This document shows, piece by piece, positions 33,301-45,155 of a stretch of 64,000 nucleotides of DNA. The notes beneath the pieces are model-generated. The model did no database searches. It was not told where the DNA came from and worked only from the letters and a program-made list of their open reading frames with translations. The position numbers and the translations under genes were made by a program. How positions within the stretch are numbered: the stretch's first letter is position 1; every line of letters begins with the position of its first letter. This stretch comes from Eonycteris spelaea (Eukaryota; Chordata; Mammalia; Chiroptera; Pteropodidae). The stretch spans positions 18,685,001-18,749,000 of the forward strand of contig PUFA01000007.1 in assembly GCA_003508835.1 (NCBI GenBank), written 5' to 3'.

Positions 33301-34264
33301 CAGAAGCAAGGAAACTTTTAAGTTGCATGAATGTAAAAATATAATCCACTTAAAACATAGATTTCTGAACGTTTGACACTGAGGAAAGAACAAAAAGCGA
33401 AAATAATCAATACTTAATCTGGTTTAAAACCATATGTTTATATAGGGTTTCGTGAGCCCTTTACATAATTTTTATCCAGTGGATTACTCAAGAAACATGT
33501 ATTAGCATCTTTATAAACATGTCATTGTGCTAGGGATATCTAAGCATATGAGATGCATGAGACATACATTTGACCTTCTGTGAGGTAAGAGTAGAGCAGA
33601 TAATATTATATAATACGCATCCTATACATTCATAGTATAAAAGATTATGCAATAAATTAAAGAATTGTAGCACTAAGAGAAGGGATGATGGGAGGATCAA
33701 GTCCATACCCCTTTCTCATTCTCAGGAAAAAAAATCAAAATTGCCAGAAACATAATGAAATTGTCAAAATAATAGGAAATTACCTATGTGATCAGTGTGG
33801 TTATTATTTTAGTTTGTTTGTTTTCTTCCAGGCAGTCTTAGAAACTATCCATCTTAACCCTTCAGTCATGTCTCCCTTTCAATCTCTATCTCTATCTAAT
33901 TGTGCTACTTCCTTCTCTTTCCTTACCTGGATCAGAATTCTTGGGAGATTAAGGAGGAGATCCCCAGAGAGTGTGACACAACTATGTCCTAGCTTAAGAC
34001 CAAAAGCAATGGCATACTTTCCTTATCCAAATATTTGAGTCTCTCTTTAGGTTATAGGGACATGAAAATGTCCTGCAATGTATACAGTATCAGGCACAAA
34101 TGTTCGGGAATCCAAGGCAATATCGTGGCACTGACCAAATTAGCTGGCTATTGGTTTAAGTTCAGATCCTACACAGGGAAGCTTCTCCTCAACAAAGACA
34201 CTTAAAAAATCAGTCAGCTGTCCCCATGAGAAGAAAAGACACAGCAGGCTCAGGCCAAAACAGA
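33301..34264. other. Unassigned sequence
   Basis: No gene. The plus frame at 33685-34038 is 117 codons but shows no recognisable domain. No confident repeat. Confidence 0.4.
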
Positions 34265-34320
34265 AAGAGAAAGGAGAGAGGGGTGGTGGGGGAAGGAGAA
34301 AGGGAGAGAGAAAGGAGAAA
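34265..34320. repeat. GA-rich purine tract
   Basis: All-purine runs on the plus strand broken by GGTGG; G-runs GGGG, GGGGG and GGG occur close together. It could adopt triplex or, less likely, G-quadruplex structure. Confidence 0.8.
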
Positions 34321-34439
34321 GACGACATTACATGGTGTTCATTCTCAGATTTGGAAAGGAAATATTGAATCATCTTGGTTTAATAATTAGGCTCTCAAGT
34401 TAGAAATGGACATATTATGGACATAGAATGGGTATAGAT

Positions 34440-34690
34440 GACAGTAAAGGTTAACATTTATTAAGCACTTAAGATGTACTAGGCATTCTTCCAAGCTCTT
34501 CATGCTTTAATTCATTTACTCTTTATGACAATCCTGGGAGGTGGTACTATAATCATGGCGACCTTAAAAGTAAGGGAAATGAGGCAAAGATTGCTTAAGT
34601 AAAATGTCTAGTCACATCACATGTTCATCAGTGTTCAAGGCTCCTCTTTCTGAACCACCACTCTGTATTACACAGGGCAGCAAAACTTTG
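34440..34690 (-). repeat. MIR SINE, antisense
   Basis: TTAACATTTATTAAGCACTTAAG, GTACTAGGCATTCTTCCAAGC, CTTTATGACAATCCTGGGAGG, TAAGGGAAATGAGGCAAAG and CTGAACCACCACTCTGTATT. Confidence 0.7.
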
Positions 34691-36269
34691 GGACATGGAA
34701 AAGAGGATACAGAACAAGAAATATTTCCAATGCATCTGTGAGCCAGTTTGGTCACTGTCTTCACCACATTATCTAGTTATCTCAACTACTGAGAGATGCA
34801 AATGACAACTGATGTTGGAATGAGGTGAAAGTATGTCACTGGAAATGGTCAGATTATAGATTTTTTTAAAAAGTAAGCTGCAGAAATAAAATCAAGTGAT
34901 TCCTCCTAAATTCAGAGCCTGAATTATAACTTAGATACACTAAATTCTAAGACCTATATGCTTTTGACATAGCCACACTCACTTATGCACTTAATTCTAA
35001 TGCCTCCTTTATCTCCTCCCTCCTCCCACTAGCCACCAGTCACGTGACCTGTCATTGCACGTCAGCATGTTCACTGAATTCCAAAGATAGACTCTTTGAA
35101 CGTTAATAGAAAAATATCCTTACATATCACCTAGAAAACTCTTTATCCCCTAGACCTTTTTTTATAAAGATGAGAAAACCGAGGCCTGGAAAAGCAAAAA
35201 ATTTGTCACAAACTTATTTATATATGGTGGCTAATTGGAGAAAATTTCTACTACTTTCCACTTTGGAATCCCTCCTGTACAATATATCATCCCAGAAATT
35301 TACTTTTATATGTAATGAACTGTTTATCATAACAACATGTATTAAAGCATATGTGGATGACCTCACAACTTTAACTTCCACATTGAATGCTCAAAAAGAC
35401 TCATAAAAATATATTATGCTCATTATTCTAATTCAGGATGTATATATTTGTGGATGAATATATATATACATATAAACATATATACATGGAGAGATAATGT
35501 ATACCTGTATAATGTTTAATGAAGAAATATCTTTTTATATGTCTATATCATGTCATATAATCCCTTTATTTAAAATAGCTACACAAAATCAATACATAAA
35601 AAGCCTTAACTTGAAATAGCTGATGTAAAATATTCATGACATTAGACAAATCCATTCAACTAAATGATATTTTATATATTCCCCAAAGGTTTGCATACTT
35701 AGACTACAGTCACTAGTGCCAATTTCTTATCTTTCTTTTATTTATTATTCAAGACTAAAAGACAATGAAATTTAATTGGGTTTTCCCGGGAGCTTTGAAA
35801 AGCAAGAAATAGCAGGAAAGTACAGCAGAAAGTTGTTCCAGACCTGAAAACCGGTGGAAAGAAGACTAAAACCTTCGCCACAAGACTCCACTATAGAAGA
35901 GATTGAAGGGGGCAGGGGGTAGGTCAGATAGTCCATAGGGAATTCTTCCTGAATTTCAGGGAAATTAATTAATAAACCGGTATTCAGGAAAAATATAATC
36001 AGCTACAATAAAGAGAACAAACAAATCCAAATCAACCAACGTGATGTCAAGCATGGGTGTATTTTAGCATCATTTGGCTCCATCCTTGAAATAACAATAG
36101 TTGATTGTTTTCATACTTGACAGTAGAGTACACTCCTGGCTGTAAATTTATGCACAATTCACTTTCTTTCACTGCCATGATTAAAATGGTCTATGGTACG
36201 TTGTGCTACTATTATTAATTACCATGTAATACTAGCCCAAGCATACAAGCACCATAAAGCCCTTCAAAT
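34691..36269. other. Unassigned AT-rich stretch; weak MIR core at about 35150-35230
   Basis: AAAGATGAGAAAACCGAGGCC at 35166 is a MIR antisense word with little support around it. An ATATAT-rich region lies at 35440-35500. Nothing else can be named and no gene is seen. Confidence 0.4.
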
Positions 36270-36495
36270 GAACCCAGTATTCCACTGGATACTTTGTAAA
36301 TGTGATCACATTTAATCATTACAGAAGCTTTGTGAGGTGAGTTCTGTTAGGATCTCAATTTTAGAGATGAATAAAAGAGACTACAGAGTTTAAGCAACTT
36401 TCTTAACCAGTTGCACAAATGACTAGTGTCAAATGAGGTCATAAACCAAGGTGTATTTCACACCAAGGCAGCGCCTTTAACAACCAGTCACACTG
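36270..36495 (-). repeat. MIR SINE, antisense
   Basis: TCCACTGGATACTTTGTAAATG, AATCATTACAGAAGCTTTGTG, AGGTGAGTTCTGTTAGG, TTTAGAGATGAATAAAAG and ACTTTCTTAACCAGTTGCAC. Confidence 0.62.
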
Positions 36496-37054
36496 ACTGA
36501 AAAAAAAAAAAAAACACATTCATAAAAGAGGCATACAAATGCAGATTTCAATAAGCACACACAATAAAGAAGGTCTTCATAAAAGACAATTTCTAGCATT
36601 TTGCAAGAGACTCTGTTCTGCCTCTACTTTGAATGTTAAGGAATAGAGAATCCCTTCATCCCTTCACAGCCATTGGACTATTGGCCTTGCCCTTAAAACT
36701 GGCAGTTATACCTACTTTTCAAAGCACAGGATTGGACCCTTGGGGGAGTCTAAAAGAAAAGCTGACCAAAAATAATCTCCACTTTGGCAGTATTTAAGGG
36801 ACCCAATTTAAGTGGGTTGAGGTGTCGAAATTCATCATAACAATTCATCTCAGAAAAGGCCTTAAATGTCAATTTGTCTTTGCAGAGAGAGTATCTTGGA
36901 GCAAAAAATTGAGAACATATCCTAGTACAATAACCTCCCTTAGCCAAGAGCTCCTCTGAACCACTGTTAACGTCTCTTGATTTCACAGATACTAAAGGGC
37001 AAAATTAATTCTGCAGTCAGGGAGCACGCTGTCTCTCTTTTTGAAAATGCTCAG
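36496..37054. other. Unassigned; A-tract near 36500-36514
   Basis: The A-tract follows the MIR directly. The rest has no recognisable repeat and no gene. Confidence 0.38.
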
Positions 37055-37447
37055 CTATATATTAGTTTGCTGGGGCCGCCATCACCAAGTACCATAGACT
37101 GAGGGACTTGAACAACAAAATTTTGTTTTCTCACCATACTGGAGGCTAGATGTCTGAGATCAAGGTGCTAGCAGGGTTGGTTTCTTCTAAGTCCCGTGTC
37201 CTTAGTTTGTGGACGAGAGTCTTCTCCCTATGTCTTCACATGTCTTTCCTCTGTGTGTGTTTGTGTCCTGACCTATTCTTTTTTAAGGATGCCAGCCATA
37301 AAGGATTAGATTCCATCCATATGACTATATTTTACCTTAATTATCTCAAAATCCTATCTCCAAACACAATTATATTTTAAGATAGTGGAAGTGAGGACTT
37401 TAACATATGAATTTGGGGTGGGAAGAATTGAAATTCAGTCCATAACA
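37055..37447 (-). mobile_element. Solo LTR, ERVL-MaLR (MLT1/MST-like), antisense
   Basis: Reads from its 3' end: ATTAGTTTGCTGGGGCCG, CAAGTACCATAGACTGAGG, a TTTTGTTTTCTCACC block, GGAGGCTAGATGTCTGAG, ATCAAGGTGCTAGCAGGG, CTTCTCCCTATGTCTTCACATG, and the 5' end ACATATGAATTTGGGG with AATTCAGTCCATAACA. This is a complete solo LTR of the same type as 17560-17858. Confidence 0.75.
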
Positions 37448-37579
37448 CAGCCCAGTTGAAATTATCCTCATTTGGTATTGTTCTATCCCAGTACTTCTTA
37501 AAAGTTCAGTTTCTTACTTAACAGACTTTTCTTACCATTCAACAATCCTTCTTCCCAAACCCAAGCCTGCACCAAAATA
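37448..37579. other. Unassigned spacer
   Basis: Short spacer between two LTR-type repeats; nothing recognised. Confidence 0.3.
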
Positions 37580-38000
37580 TAGCAATGAAGTCCAGGGCTA
37601 TCTTGCACTCCTAAGCTATGGGGGTTGGTCCAGGGGGTAGCACATGCCCCAAGCAATAAAATGAGTGCAGTACGATTTTCCCTGGTAGAATGAAGACTCC
37701 TACTCTTGCCTCTTGAAGAGAAATCTAGAATGATATAACCCAACAAAATTGCCTGTAGGAGTCATTTTACAGCCAGGAAGAGCAAGTCTGAGAACAAGTC
37801 AAATAAAGTTAAAGAACAGAGTAGACCTGAAAGGCTAAGAGAATGTGGTGTTGGTAACACTTTTTGAGGCTCTGGATCAAGCTATATGTGGAGTTCAATT
37901 TTGAATACCCAATCTTTTTTATTACAATAATACCCTTTTTCCTAAGCCATTTGGAGTCTGGCTACTGTGATTCTAAACAAAAATAATCCTAACTGAAACA
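37580..38000 (+). mobile_element. Old LTR-like repeat, sense
   Basis: The right part is diagnostic: GGATCAAGCTATATGTGGAG, ATTACAATAATACCC, TAAGCCATTTGGAGTCTGGC, and the end AATCCTAACTGAAACA. The left part fits poorly. ERVL/MaLR class is likely but the family is not resolved. Confidence 0.42.
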
Positions 38001-38129
38001 GCAATCTCAGACAGATGGAAGGGAGAAGTGGAGCTCAGGATCAGGCTGCAAAAATGAATCAGAGAAGTTTTTTTGTTTTCATCTGTTTGTGCTATGCAGA
38101 TAAGCATTTGTGTTCAGTTCCAAAAATCA

Positions 38130-38720
38130 AGGTTACTTAATTCAACAAATGTCTACAAAATGCCTAATAAAATCAGGTATTGTGCTATATAACATGCATT
38201 CTCAACATGGGTAATATTGCCCCAAATGGACAAAAATTCGTTGTTGTGGAGGGTGAATTAATCTTTCTTTTTATGTATAAAGCACAGATATGTATACATT
38301 GCATAAACAGATAGAAAGTACATTGGTGGTATCAAAATATCATGGGGTAAGGGGCAGTTAAGGGAAAAATGTGCAGAAAGTCTTCTTAGGAGGATAATGA
38401 AAAGAAGTTGAGAAACACTGTGCTAAAAGAAGCTCAGAGAGATGCACGTACAAATAAATGTAGATGCAATAAGTGCTGTGATACAGACACATACGAGGTA
38501 TAATACAGACCAAAGAGAAAAAACATTTTCAATTCTACAGGGACAGATGATTGAATGAAGAGTTAAAATAGTTACATAGATAATTATACTTTATCTTAAA
38601 GCGGGTAATCAAGGAGAAAAAGTACATCCTAGTCAGAGGTACCCATGTGTTGCTCAGTATGACTGGAGCTGAGGCTATAGAAAGGGAAGGCAGGCAGTAA
38701 GGGAGGCAGGCATATCAGGT
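38130..38720 (-). repeat. L2-like ancient LINE, antisense, split by a hAT MITE
   Basis: AATTCAACAAATGTCTAC and AATCAGGTATTGTGCTATA lie left of the MITE. AAGCTCAGAGAGATGC, ATAAGTGCTGTGATACAG and later CTGGAGCTGAGGCTATAG continue on its right in the L2-like antisense order. Confidence 0.48.
38193..38420. mobile_element. hAT-type MITE inserted in the L2-like repeat
   Basis: Near-inverted ends CATGCATTCTCAAC (left) and GTTGAGAAACACTG (right) match the CAG(T)G-TTCTCAAC style of hAT-Charlie terminal repeats. The flanks TGCTATAT and TGCTAAAA are a plausible 8-bp duplication with drift. The interior (AATATTGCCCCAAATGG, CATGGGGTAAGGGGCAG) is non-coding. Family not named. Confidence 0.62.
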
Positions 38721-39309
38721 AGGAATAGCTTATTAATAGTGTATTAAACATATCAGATTTTTTCTTCTCTCTCAAAAAGAATTCTGGAGATAGAAAGCTT
38801 CTGGCTTCAATTCAGTAGCTCAAAGCTGTCAAGGTTGGCATTTCTGAAATTCTCTTCGTCTTTTTCTTCCTGTTTGTCAGCCCATCTATTCTAGGTGTCT
38901 GGGGAAGCTCCAGACACTCATGTTTAAGGCAGGAAAATGGAGGCATTTACTTTATACATCTATCGGCTCTTATTAGAAAAGTAAAAGCTTGCCCAGAAAA
39001 ATATCTCCCTCCCTACTCATTAGACTCATTGGCTTGATATGTGTCATTCGGTCACCCCTCGTCACAAAGGAGACTTGGAAGATGAAAATAGGACTGTCAT
39101 AATTGTCATGACTTATTTAGACTAAGTATTCCAATGCCCAGAGATAAGCAAGTTGATGCTACAAATTTAATTTCAGTACTATTGGAAAGAAATATGTGGG
39201 GAATAAAGTTAAGAAAGAAATGATCAAACATCAAATTATTATTTAGTTCTCTGTAGCTAAGACTAGGTACAGCATAAAATCCCCTGCACCTTAGAAATTA
39301 TCATTGTAG
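38721..39309. other. Unassigned sequence
   Basis: No gene or repeat recognised. Confidence 0.38.
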
Positions 39310-39405
39310 AGGTAATACAATTATTGGTGATTATTATATTCCTCTCTCTATTTCTAAATTTTCTATAGTGATTGTATGTTAGTCATATTATCATGAAAAA
39401 AAAAG
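39310..39405 (+). repeat. L1-like 3' tail fragment, sense
   Basis: TATTTCTAAATTTTCTATAG, then GATTGTATGTTAGTC and an A-run resemble the last part of an old L1 3' UTR. Short and uncertain. Confidence 0.35.
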
Positions 39406-40139
39406 TATTAGAATATTTTTAATGGAACAGTTCCCAATGATATTATTGAAGTAGTATATGTTTTAAGAGATAAAATTGTGAAAAAATTAAATATTGTATA
39501 TTTAGGTAATTGGACTAGAATACATAGAAAATATGGAAGAAAATTAGTGAGGCTTAAGAGGAGAAAAATATTAAGCGGTTTTCTGAACTCTTACAAGTTC
39601 TTGAGAGCTGACTGCTAATTTCTTTGGAACTTTGCAAGTTAGTTTTCACGTTTAGTTTTCACATATAATTTTATAATTATAAAATTAAATTATATAAACT
39701 TATTGTTAAGAAATAAAGGCAACAAATACTCAAAATAATCACTTCGTAAGTATCTTACTGTATTTTACTATTACCTATGCTCTTGAGGTTATGTTTATTG
39801 TATTTGTATAATGGAAATACTAGATAATGATGTGCTGATGAGTATTTCTTCCCAACTCTACTTTCAGTGATATCAAATTAGTAGCCTGAAATAGGTAACA
39901 GCGGGAGTACTTACACCTTGGAGATGGGCAAATGTTATGAAATCAAGGCTTGACTGATTGTTTTGTTGATTGGCTAGACTTAAGAAAGTGAAAATAAATG
40001 TTATTAATGAAAATAAAACTTAAATTGTGTCTCATCTAAGCAATAGCACAAAAATTTGAGAAAGTAATTTTCTATCAGAATTATTATAGTAAGCACCCTC
40101 TAACTCTTAAAACTTGTCTCTTCCCCTTTTAATATCAAG
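39406..40139. other. Unassigned AT-rich sequence
   Basis: Contains a small ATAATTATAAAATTA palindromic patch near 39668-39690. No gene. Confidence 0.38.
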
Positions 40140-40790
40140 ATTTCTTGATTCTTAAAAAACTGAACATATAACTACTACACAACCAGCAAGTGCACTCCTG
40201 GGCATTTATCCCAGAGCAATGAAAATTATGTTCACACACAGTCCTGTACATGTGTTTCTAACAGTTTTATTCATAATATCCTAAATCTGGAAAAAAGCCT
40301 ATGTGTACATTAATGGGTAAATGGTTAAACAAACTGTGATACATCCATATCATGGAATATATTTCCGCAATAAAATGAGGAAATTATCAATCCCTCCAAT
40401 AACATGTATGAATCTCCAGAGAATTCTGCTAAGAAAAAAAAAAATCCCAACAATCATATAACTATATAATTCCATTTAAATAAAATTCTTGAAATGTGAA
40501 CATTATAAAATACAAACAGATTATTGGTTGCTGAGGGTTAAGGAGTGGGTGTGGATGGCAGAACATGGGTATGGCTATAAAAAGACAGCATGAGGGATCT
40601 TTGTGGTGATAAATGTGTTCTGTATCTTGACTGTATCAATATCAGTGTCTTGGTTGTGATATTGGACTATAATATTGTCGGTGAAAACTGAATAAAATGT
40701 ATATGTGCTCTCTTTATATCATTACTTATGACTGCATATGAATCTACAATTATCTTGAAATAAAAAGTTAAAACTAATAAATAGTAAAAG
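40140..40790 (+). mobile_element. L1 (L1M-type) 3' end, sense
   Basis: CTACACAACCAGCAAGTGC, GGGCATTTATCCCAGAGC, GGGTAAATGGTTAAACAAAC, CATATCATGGAATATATTTCC, GGTTGCTGAGGGTTAAGG, GTGATAAATGTGTTCTG, and the UTR end ATCTTGAAATAAAAAG. It is 5' truncated and includes the 3' UTR and remnant tail. No frame survives. Confidence 0.78.
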
Positions 40791-41084
40791 ATCCCAATAG
40801 TTTATATATTGTATAATAACAAATAAATCCCAAGTTTTAAAAAATGAAGCTTTCTTAATTCTCCTCCTGTCTCTTTGCTCTTCTCACTTTCTCCCTCACT
40901 TTTAATTGCACATATTCCTCTCTGATCATATTATATGTTCTCATAGATTCAATTATTAATTATCTATATGATAAAGTTTCCCAAACTTGTACTATTTTTT
41001 CTCTTGAAACTCTAAACTCAGCTACTGACTGGTCATACCGCTTGAATATCATACAGGTTTTACAAACTAAGCATGTCCAAAATT
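40791..41084. other. Unassigned spacer between L1 copies
   Basis: No gene or repeat named. Confidence 0.35.
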
Positions 41085-41833
41085 TAATGCAAAAACAATT
41101 CAGTGGAGAAAGGCTAGCCTTTTCAAAAAACTGTGTTTAATCCATTGGCCATCCATATGTAAGAAAGAAAAAAGAAATTTTACCCGTATCTTTTATTTTA
41201 TGCAAAAATTAACTCAAATGTCATTTGACTTAAACATAGTATTTAAACTGCAAAGCTTCTAGGAGAAGACCTGAGAAAATATATTTGTTACCTTGGGTTA
41301 AGCAAAGATTTCTAGGATACAGCAGCAAATGCATGGTCCAGAAAGAAAAAAATGACAAACTGGTCTTCAACAAGATTAAAAACTCTTACTGTACAAAATA
41401 CACTAATAAGAGAATAAAACTAACAAGCCATAGATGGGGAAAAATATTTGCAAACATATAACGAATATACATATATATGAATATAAAAGAACTCTCAAAA
41501 GTCAATAATAAGAAATCAAACGACCCAATAAAAAAATAATAACATTTATTCACTTTCTTAAGTCTAGCCAGTCAACAAAACAATCAATCAAACTCAAGAA
41601 AAGATGCTCACCATTATTAAGGGAACAAAAATTAAAACCTTCAAGAGATACAATTATAAACTTATCAGAAAGACTGATATTGAAGACATGACCATATGAA
41701 GTGTTGGCAAGGAAAGGTAGAACTACATTGGAAAACAGTTTGGAAGTTTCTGTGAAAAATAAACATACACCTATTTCTATAATCTAACCATTCTACTTCT
41801 GGATATTTGCCCAAGAGAAAAAAAAAGCACATA
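41085..41833 (+). mobile_element. L1 (L1M-type) ORF2 3' part, sense, left half of a Tigger-split copy
   Basis: ACCTTGGGTTAAGCAAAGATTTC, GATTAAAAACTCTTACTG, CATAGATGGGGAAAAATATTTGC, GAAAAGATGCTCACCATTATT, GTTGGCAAGGAAAGG and GGATATTTGCCCAAGAG follow late ORF2. The copy stops at GCACATA and resumes at 44218 with GTGAACAAAAACTTC, which is continuous in the L1 consensus. Confidence 0.8.
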
Positions 41834-44215
41834 CAGTTATACCTGGTTTTGTTATACTTCACTTTATTACACTTTGCAGATATTGTGTTTTTTACAAGTT
41901 CAAGGTTTGTAGCAACTCAGTGTCGAGCAAGTCTATCCACACCATTTTCCCAACAGATTCGCTCTCTTCACATCTCTGTAATACATTTTGGTACTTCTTT
42001 CGACATTTCAAACTTTTTCATTATTATTATATTTGTTATAGTGATCTGTGATCAGTGATATTTGATGTTAGCATTATAATTGCTTGGGGTTGCCATGAAC
42101 CACACCCATATAAGACTGCAACTTAACCAATAAATATCTGTGTGTTCCACCTATCAGCCATTCTCCCATCTCCCTCCCTCTCCTCTGGCTTCCCTTTTCC
42201 CTGAGACACACAATATTGAAAATAAGCCAGTTAATAACCCTACAATGGTCCTAAGTGTTCATGCAAAGAGTTGCATATCTCTCCCTTTAAATCAAAAACT
42301 TAAAAACATTAAGCTTAGGGAAGAAGTTATGTGAAAAGCCGAGACAGGCCGAGAGCCTGGCCTCTTGTACCAGTTAGCCAAGTTGCGAATGCAAAGGAAA
42401 AGGTCTTAAAGGAAAGGGTCTTCAAGGAAATTAAAAGTGCTATTCCAGTGAACACATGAATGATGAGAAAGTGAAACAGTGTCATTGTTGATATGGAGAA
42501 AGTTTCAGTGGTCTGGATAGAAGATCACACCAGCCACAACATTCCCTTAAGCCAAAGCTTGTTCCACCAGGGCAAGACTCTAACTCTCTTCAATTCTAAG
42601 AAGGATGAAAGAGGTGAAGACGTTGCATAAGAAAAGTTTAAAGCTAGCAGATTTGGTTCATAAGGTTTAAGGAAAGAAGACACCTCTCCCATAAAAGTTG
42701 CAAGGTGAAGTAGCATCATCAAGTTATCCAAAGATAATTGTCCTAACATAATTAATGAAGTCGGCCACATTAAATAACAGATTTTCAATGCAGACAAAAC
42801 AGCTTATTATTGGAAGAAAATCCCATCTAGGACTTTCATAGCTAGAAAAGAAAGTGAATGGATAACTTAAAAGCTTCAAAAAACAGGTGGACTCTCTTCT
42901 TAGGGTAATGCAGCTGGTGACTTTTCTGTTGAAGCCAGTGCTCATTTACCATTCTGAAAACCCTAGGCCCCTTAAGAATTATGCTAAATCTACTCTACCT
43001 ATGTTTTAGAAATGGAACAACAAAGCCTGGATGACAGCACATCTGTTTACAAGATGGTTTACTGAATATTTTAAGCCCACTGTTGAGACCTACTGCTCAG
43101 AAAAAAAAAATTCTTTAAAAATATGATTGCCCACTGACAATGCACCTGGTCACCCAAGAGCTCGGATGGAGATGTACAAGATTAATGTTGTTTTCATGCT
43201 TACTAACACAACATCCATTCTGCAGTCCATGGATCAAGGAGCAATTTCGACTTTCAAGTCTTATTTTTTAAGAAATACATTTTGTAAGGCCATAGTCCCA
43301 CAGAGAGTGTTACCTCTGATGGATCTGGGCAAAGTAAAATGAAAATCTTCTGGAAAGGATTAGTCATTCTAGATGCCATTAAAAACATTCATGATTCATA
43401 GACATGAGTCGAAATATCAATATTAACAGGAGTTTGGGAGGAGGTGATTCCAACCCTCATGGATGACTTTGAGGGATTTGAGACTTCAGTGGAGGAAGAA
43501 ACTGCAGATGTTGAGGAAATAGCAAGAGAACTAGAGTTAGAAGTGGAGTTGGAAGATGTGACTGAATTGTTGCAATCTCACAATGAAAACTAATGGATGT
43601 GGAGTTGCTTCTCATGAATGAGCAAAGAAAGTGGTTTCTTGAGATGGAATCTATTCTTGGTAAAGATGCTGTGAAGATTGTTGAAATGACAACAAAGGAT
43701 TTAGAATATTATATAAACTTAGGTGATAATCAGTGCTAGGGTTTGAGAGAACCCCGATTTTGAAAGAAGTTCTACTGTGGGTAAAACGCTGTCAAACAGC
43801 ACTGTGGGCTACAGAAAATTGTTCATGAAAGGAAGAGTCAATCAATGCGGTTAACTTCATTGTTATCTTATTTCAATAAGATGCCATCATCACTCCAACC
43901 TTCAGCAGTACTCAAGTCAGTCAGCAGCCATCGACATGAGGCAAGACCCTCCACAGCAAAAACATTAAGATTTGCTGAAGGCTCAGATACAATTAGCATT
44001 TTTTAGCAAAAAAAAAAAAAGTATTTTTTTAATTAAGGTATGTTCATGCTTTCAGACATAATACTATTGCACACTTAATAGACTACAGTATATTATAAGC
44101 ATAACTTTTATATGTACTGGGAAACCAAAAAAATCTGTGTGACTTGCTTCATTGCAATATTAACTTTATTGCAGTAGCCTGAGTCTGAACCCACAATATT
44201 TCTGAGGTCAGTTTG
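41834..44215 (+). mobile_element. Tigger1-like DNA transposon (pogo/Tc1-mariner), near full length
   Basis: It starts CAGTTATACCTGGTTTTG and ends with TTTCTGAGGTCAGTTTG, degraded versions of Tigger1 inverted terminal repeats. Both sides carry TA (41832-41833 and 44216-44217), the target duplication of this superfamily. Its length of 2,382 bases is close to the roughly 2.4 kb of Tigger1. The 5' noncoding part, a transposase frame (pseudogene, next entry) and the 3' part with GCACACTTAATAGACTACAG are all in the expected order. It sits inside an L1, so it is younger than that L1. It is immobile now: the frame is broken. Confidence 0.9.
42245..43996 (+). pseudogene. Broken Tigger/TIGD-type transposase
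   Basis: Lies in the Tigger1-like element. The encoded protein was a pogo-family transposase with N-terminal helix-turn-helix DNA-binding domains (CENP-B type) and a DDE catalytic domain that cuts and rejoins at TA targets. Recognisable remnants: LNQKLKNIKL near 42290; the first catalytic Asp at 42793-42795 in a motif changed to NADKTAYYWKK; the second at 43136-43138 in [14 protein letters not shown]; the third at 43232-43234 in [12 protein letters not shown]. Small deletions, insertions and stops break the frame many times, so the longest open pieces are about 60-70 codons (for example 43127-43342). All three acidic positions are still present, but the protein cannot be made. Host genes TIGD1 and relatives share this ancestry; nothing suggests this copy was domesticated. 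Confidence 0.88.
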
Positions 44216-44217
44216 TA

Positions 44218-44600
44218 GTGAACAAAAACTTCTGCATGAATGTTCCTAGCAACATTTATAAAACTCGAATTAATTACACTGGATAAAAAAAAATAATAAC
44301 TAAGAAGAGTTAATACTGTGTCATTCAATTTACATAAAATTCAAGGAAATGTAAATTAACTTAAAAGGGTAGAAAACACATCACTGGTCGCCTAGGGCTG
44401 TCAACATAGGGAAGACATAATCCCAAGAGAGAAGGAAAGGGAAGATTACAAAGGAGTTCAAGGAAACTATTGAGGGTAATACATACGTTTTTTTCAATCT
44501 AGATTGCGGTGAAGACTTCGCAGGTCAAAACATCAAATAGTAGTCTTTGAATGCTCAATTTATCATATGTTAATTAAACTGAATTTTTAAAAGTAGAAAA
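44218..44600 (+). mobile_element. L1 3' end, right half of the Tigger-split copy
   Basis: Continues the L1 of 41085-41833: TGCATGAATGTTCCTAGC, CATTTATAAAACTCG, GGTCGCCTAGGGCTG, GATTGCGGTGAAGACTTCGC and GTCAAAACATCAAATAG, ending in an eroded UTR end near 44595. Confidence 0.78.
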
Positions 44601-44854
44601 TAAAGGTCATAAGAAAAATATGAGATATGTGAGAGAATTGGACAAGATTAGATTTAAATAAAGAAGGACATTCTATTCCAGCATCACAGGAACTAAATAT
44701 ATACCAAACACAAATTTGTGGGTTTTGTAGTAGATAGTTATTTGAGTTTCCTTTTTATGTTTTATGTTGTCTCTATAAAGTGTAAAATCTAAGAGAGATT
44801 GTGGAAATTATAAGAAGTTTGAGATAACCACTATGGAAAATGGAGACAGTGTCA
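44601..44854. other. Unassigned AT-rich spacer
   Basis: No gene or repeat named. Confidence 0.35.
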
Positions 44855-45155
44855 GTGTTCCTCAGGGCAATCTTCCCTGATTTCCATGCATTTGATGAAT
44901 TTTCTCTTTAACAGTTATCATTATCCTCTACCATTCCTCCATAATATGTGTCACTGTTGTTACTTTATGCATATCAGTGTGATTATTTGTTTTGCATCTT
45001 TCTCATCCAATAGACTAGATGACCACCTCTATGAAAGGAGAGACTATATATTTTTGTGAACTTCTGTATTCCTAACAGCATTCTAGCGGAGTGCTTGTCA
45101 GATAGTAGGCACTCAGGAAACAGCTATTCGATGAGTGAGTGATTCAGTGAACCTA
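44855..45155 (+). repeat. L2 LINE 3' fragment, sense
   Basis: CTCAGGGCAATCTTCCCTG, CAATAGACTAGATGACCACC, AAAGGAGAGACTATATATTTTTG, TTCCTAACAGCATTCTAGC, and GATAGTAGGCACTCAGGAAAC follow the L2 3' end in order. Confidence 0.6.

Noticed and set aside
34265..34320. G-quadruplex
   Set aside because: Only three G-runs of three or more lie close together; triplex-type structure is as likely and neither is strong.
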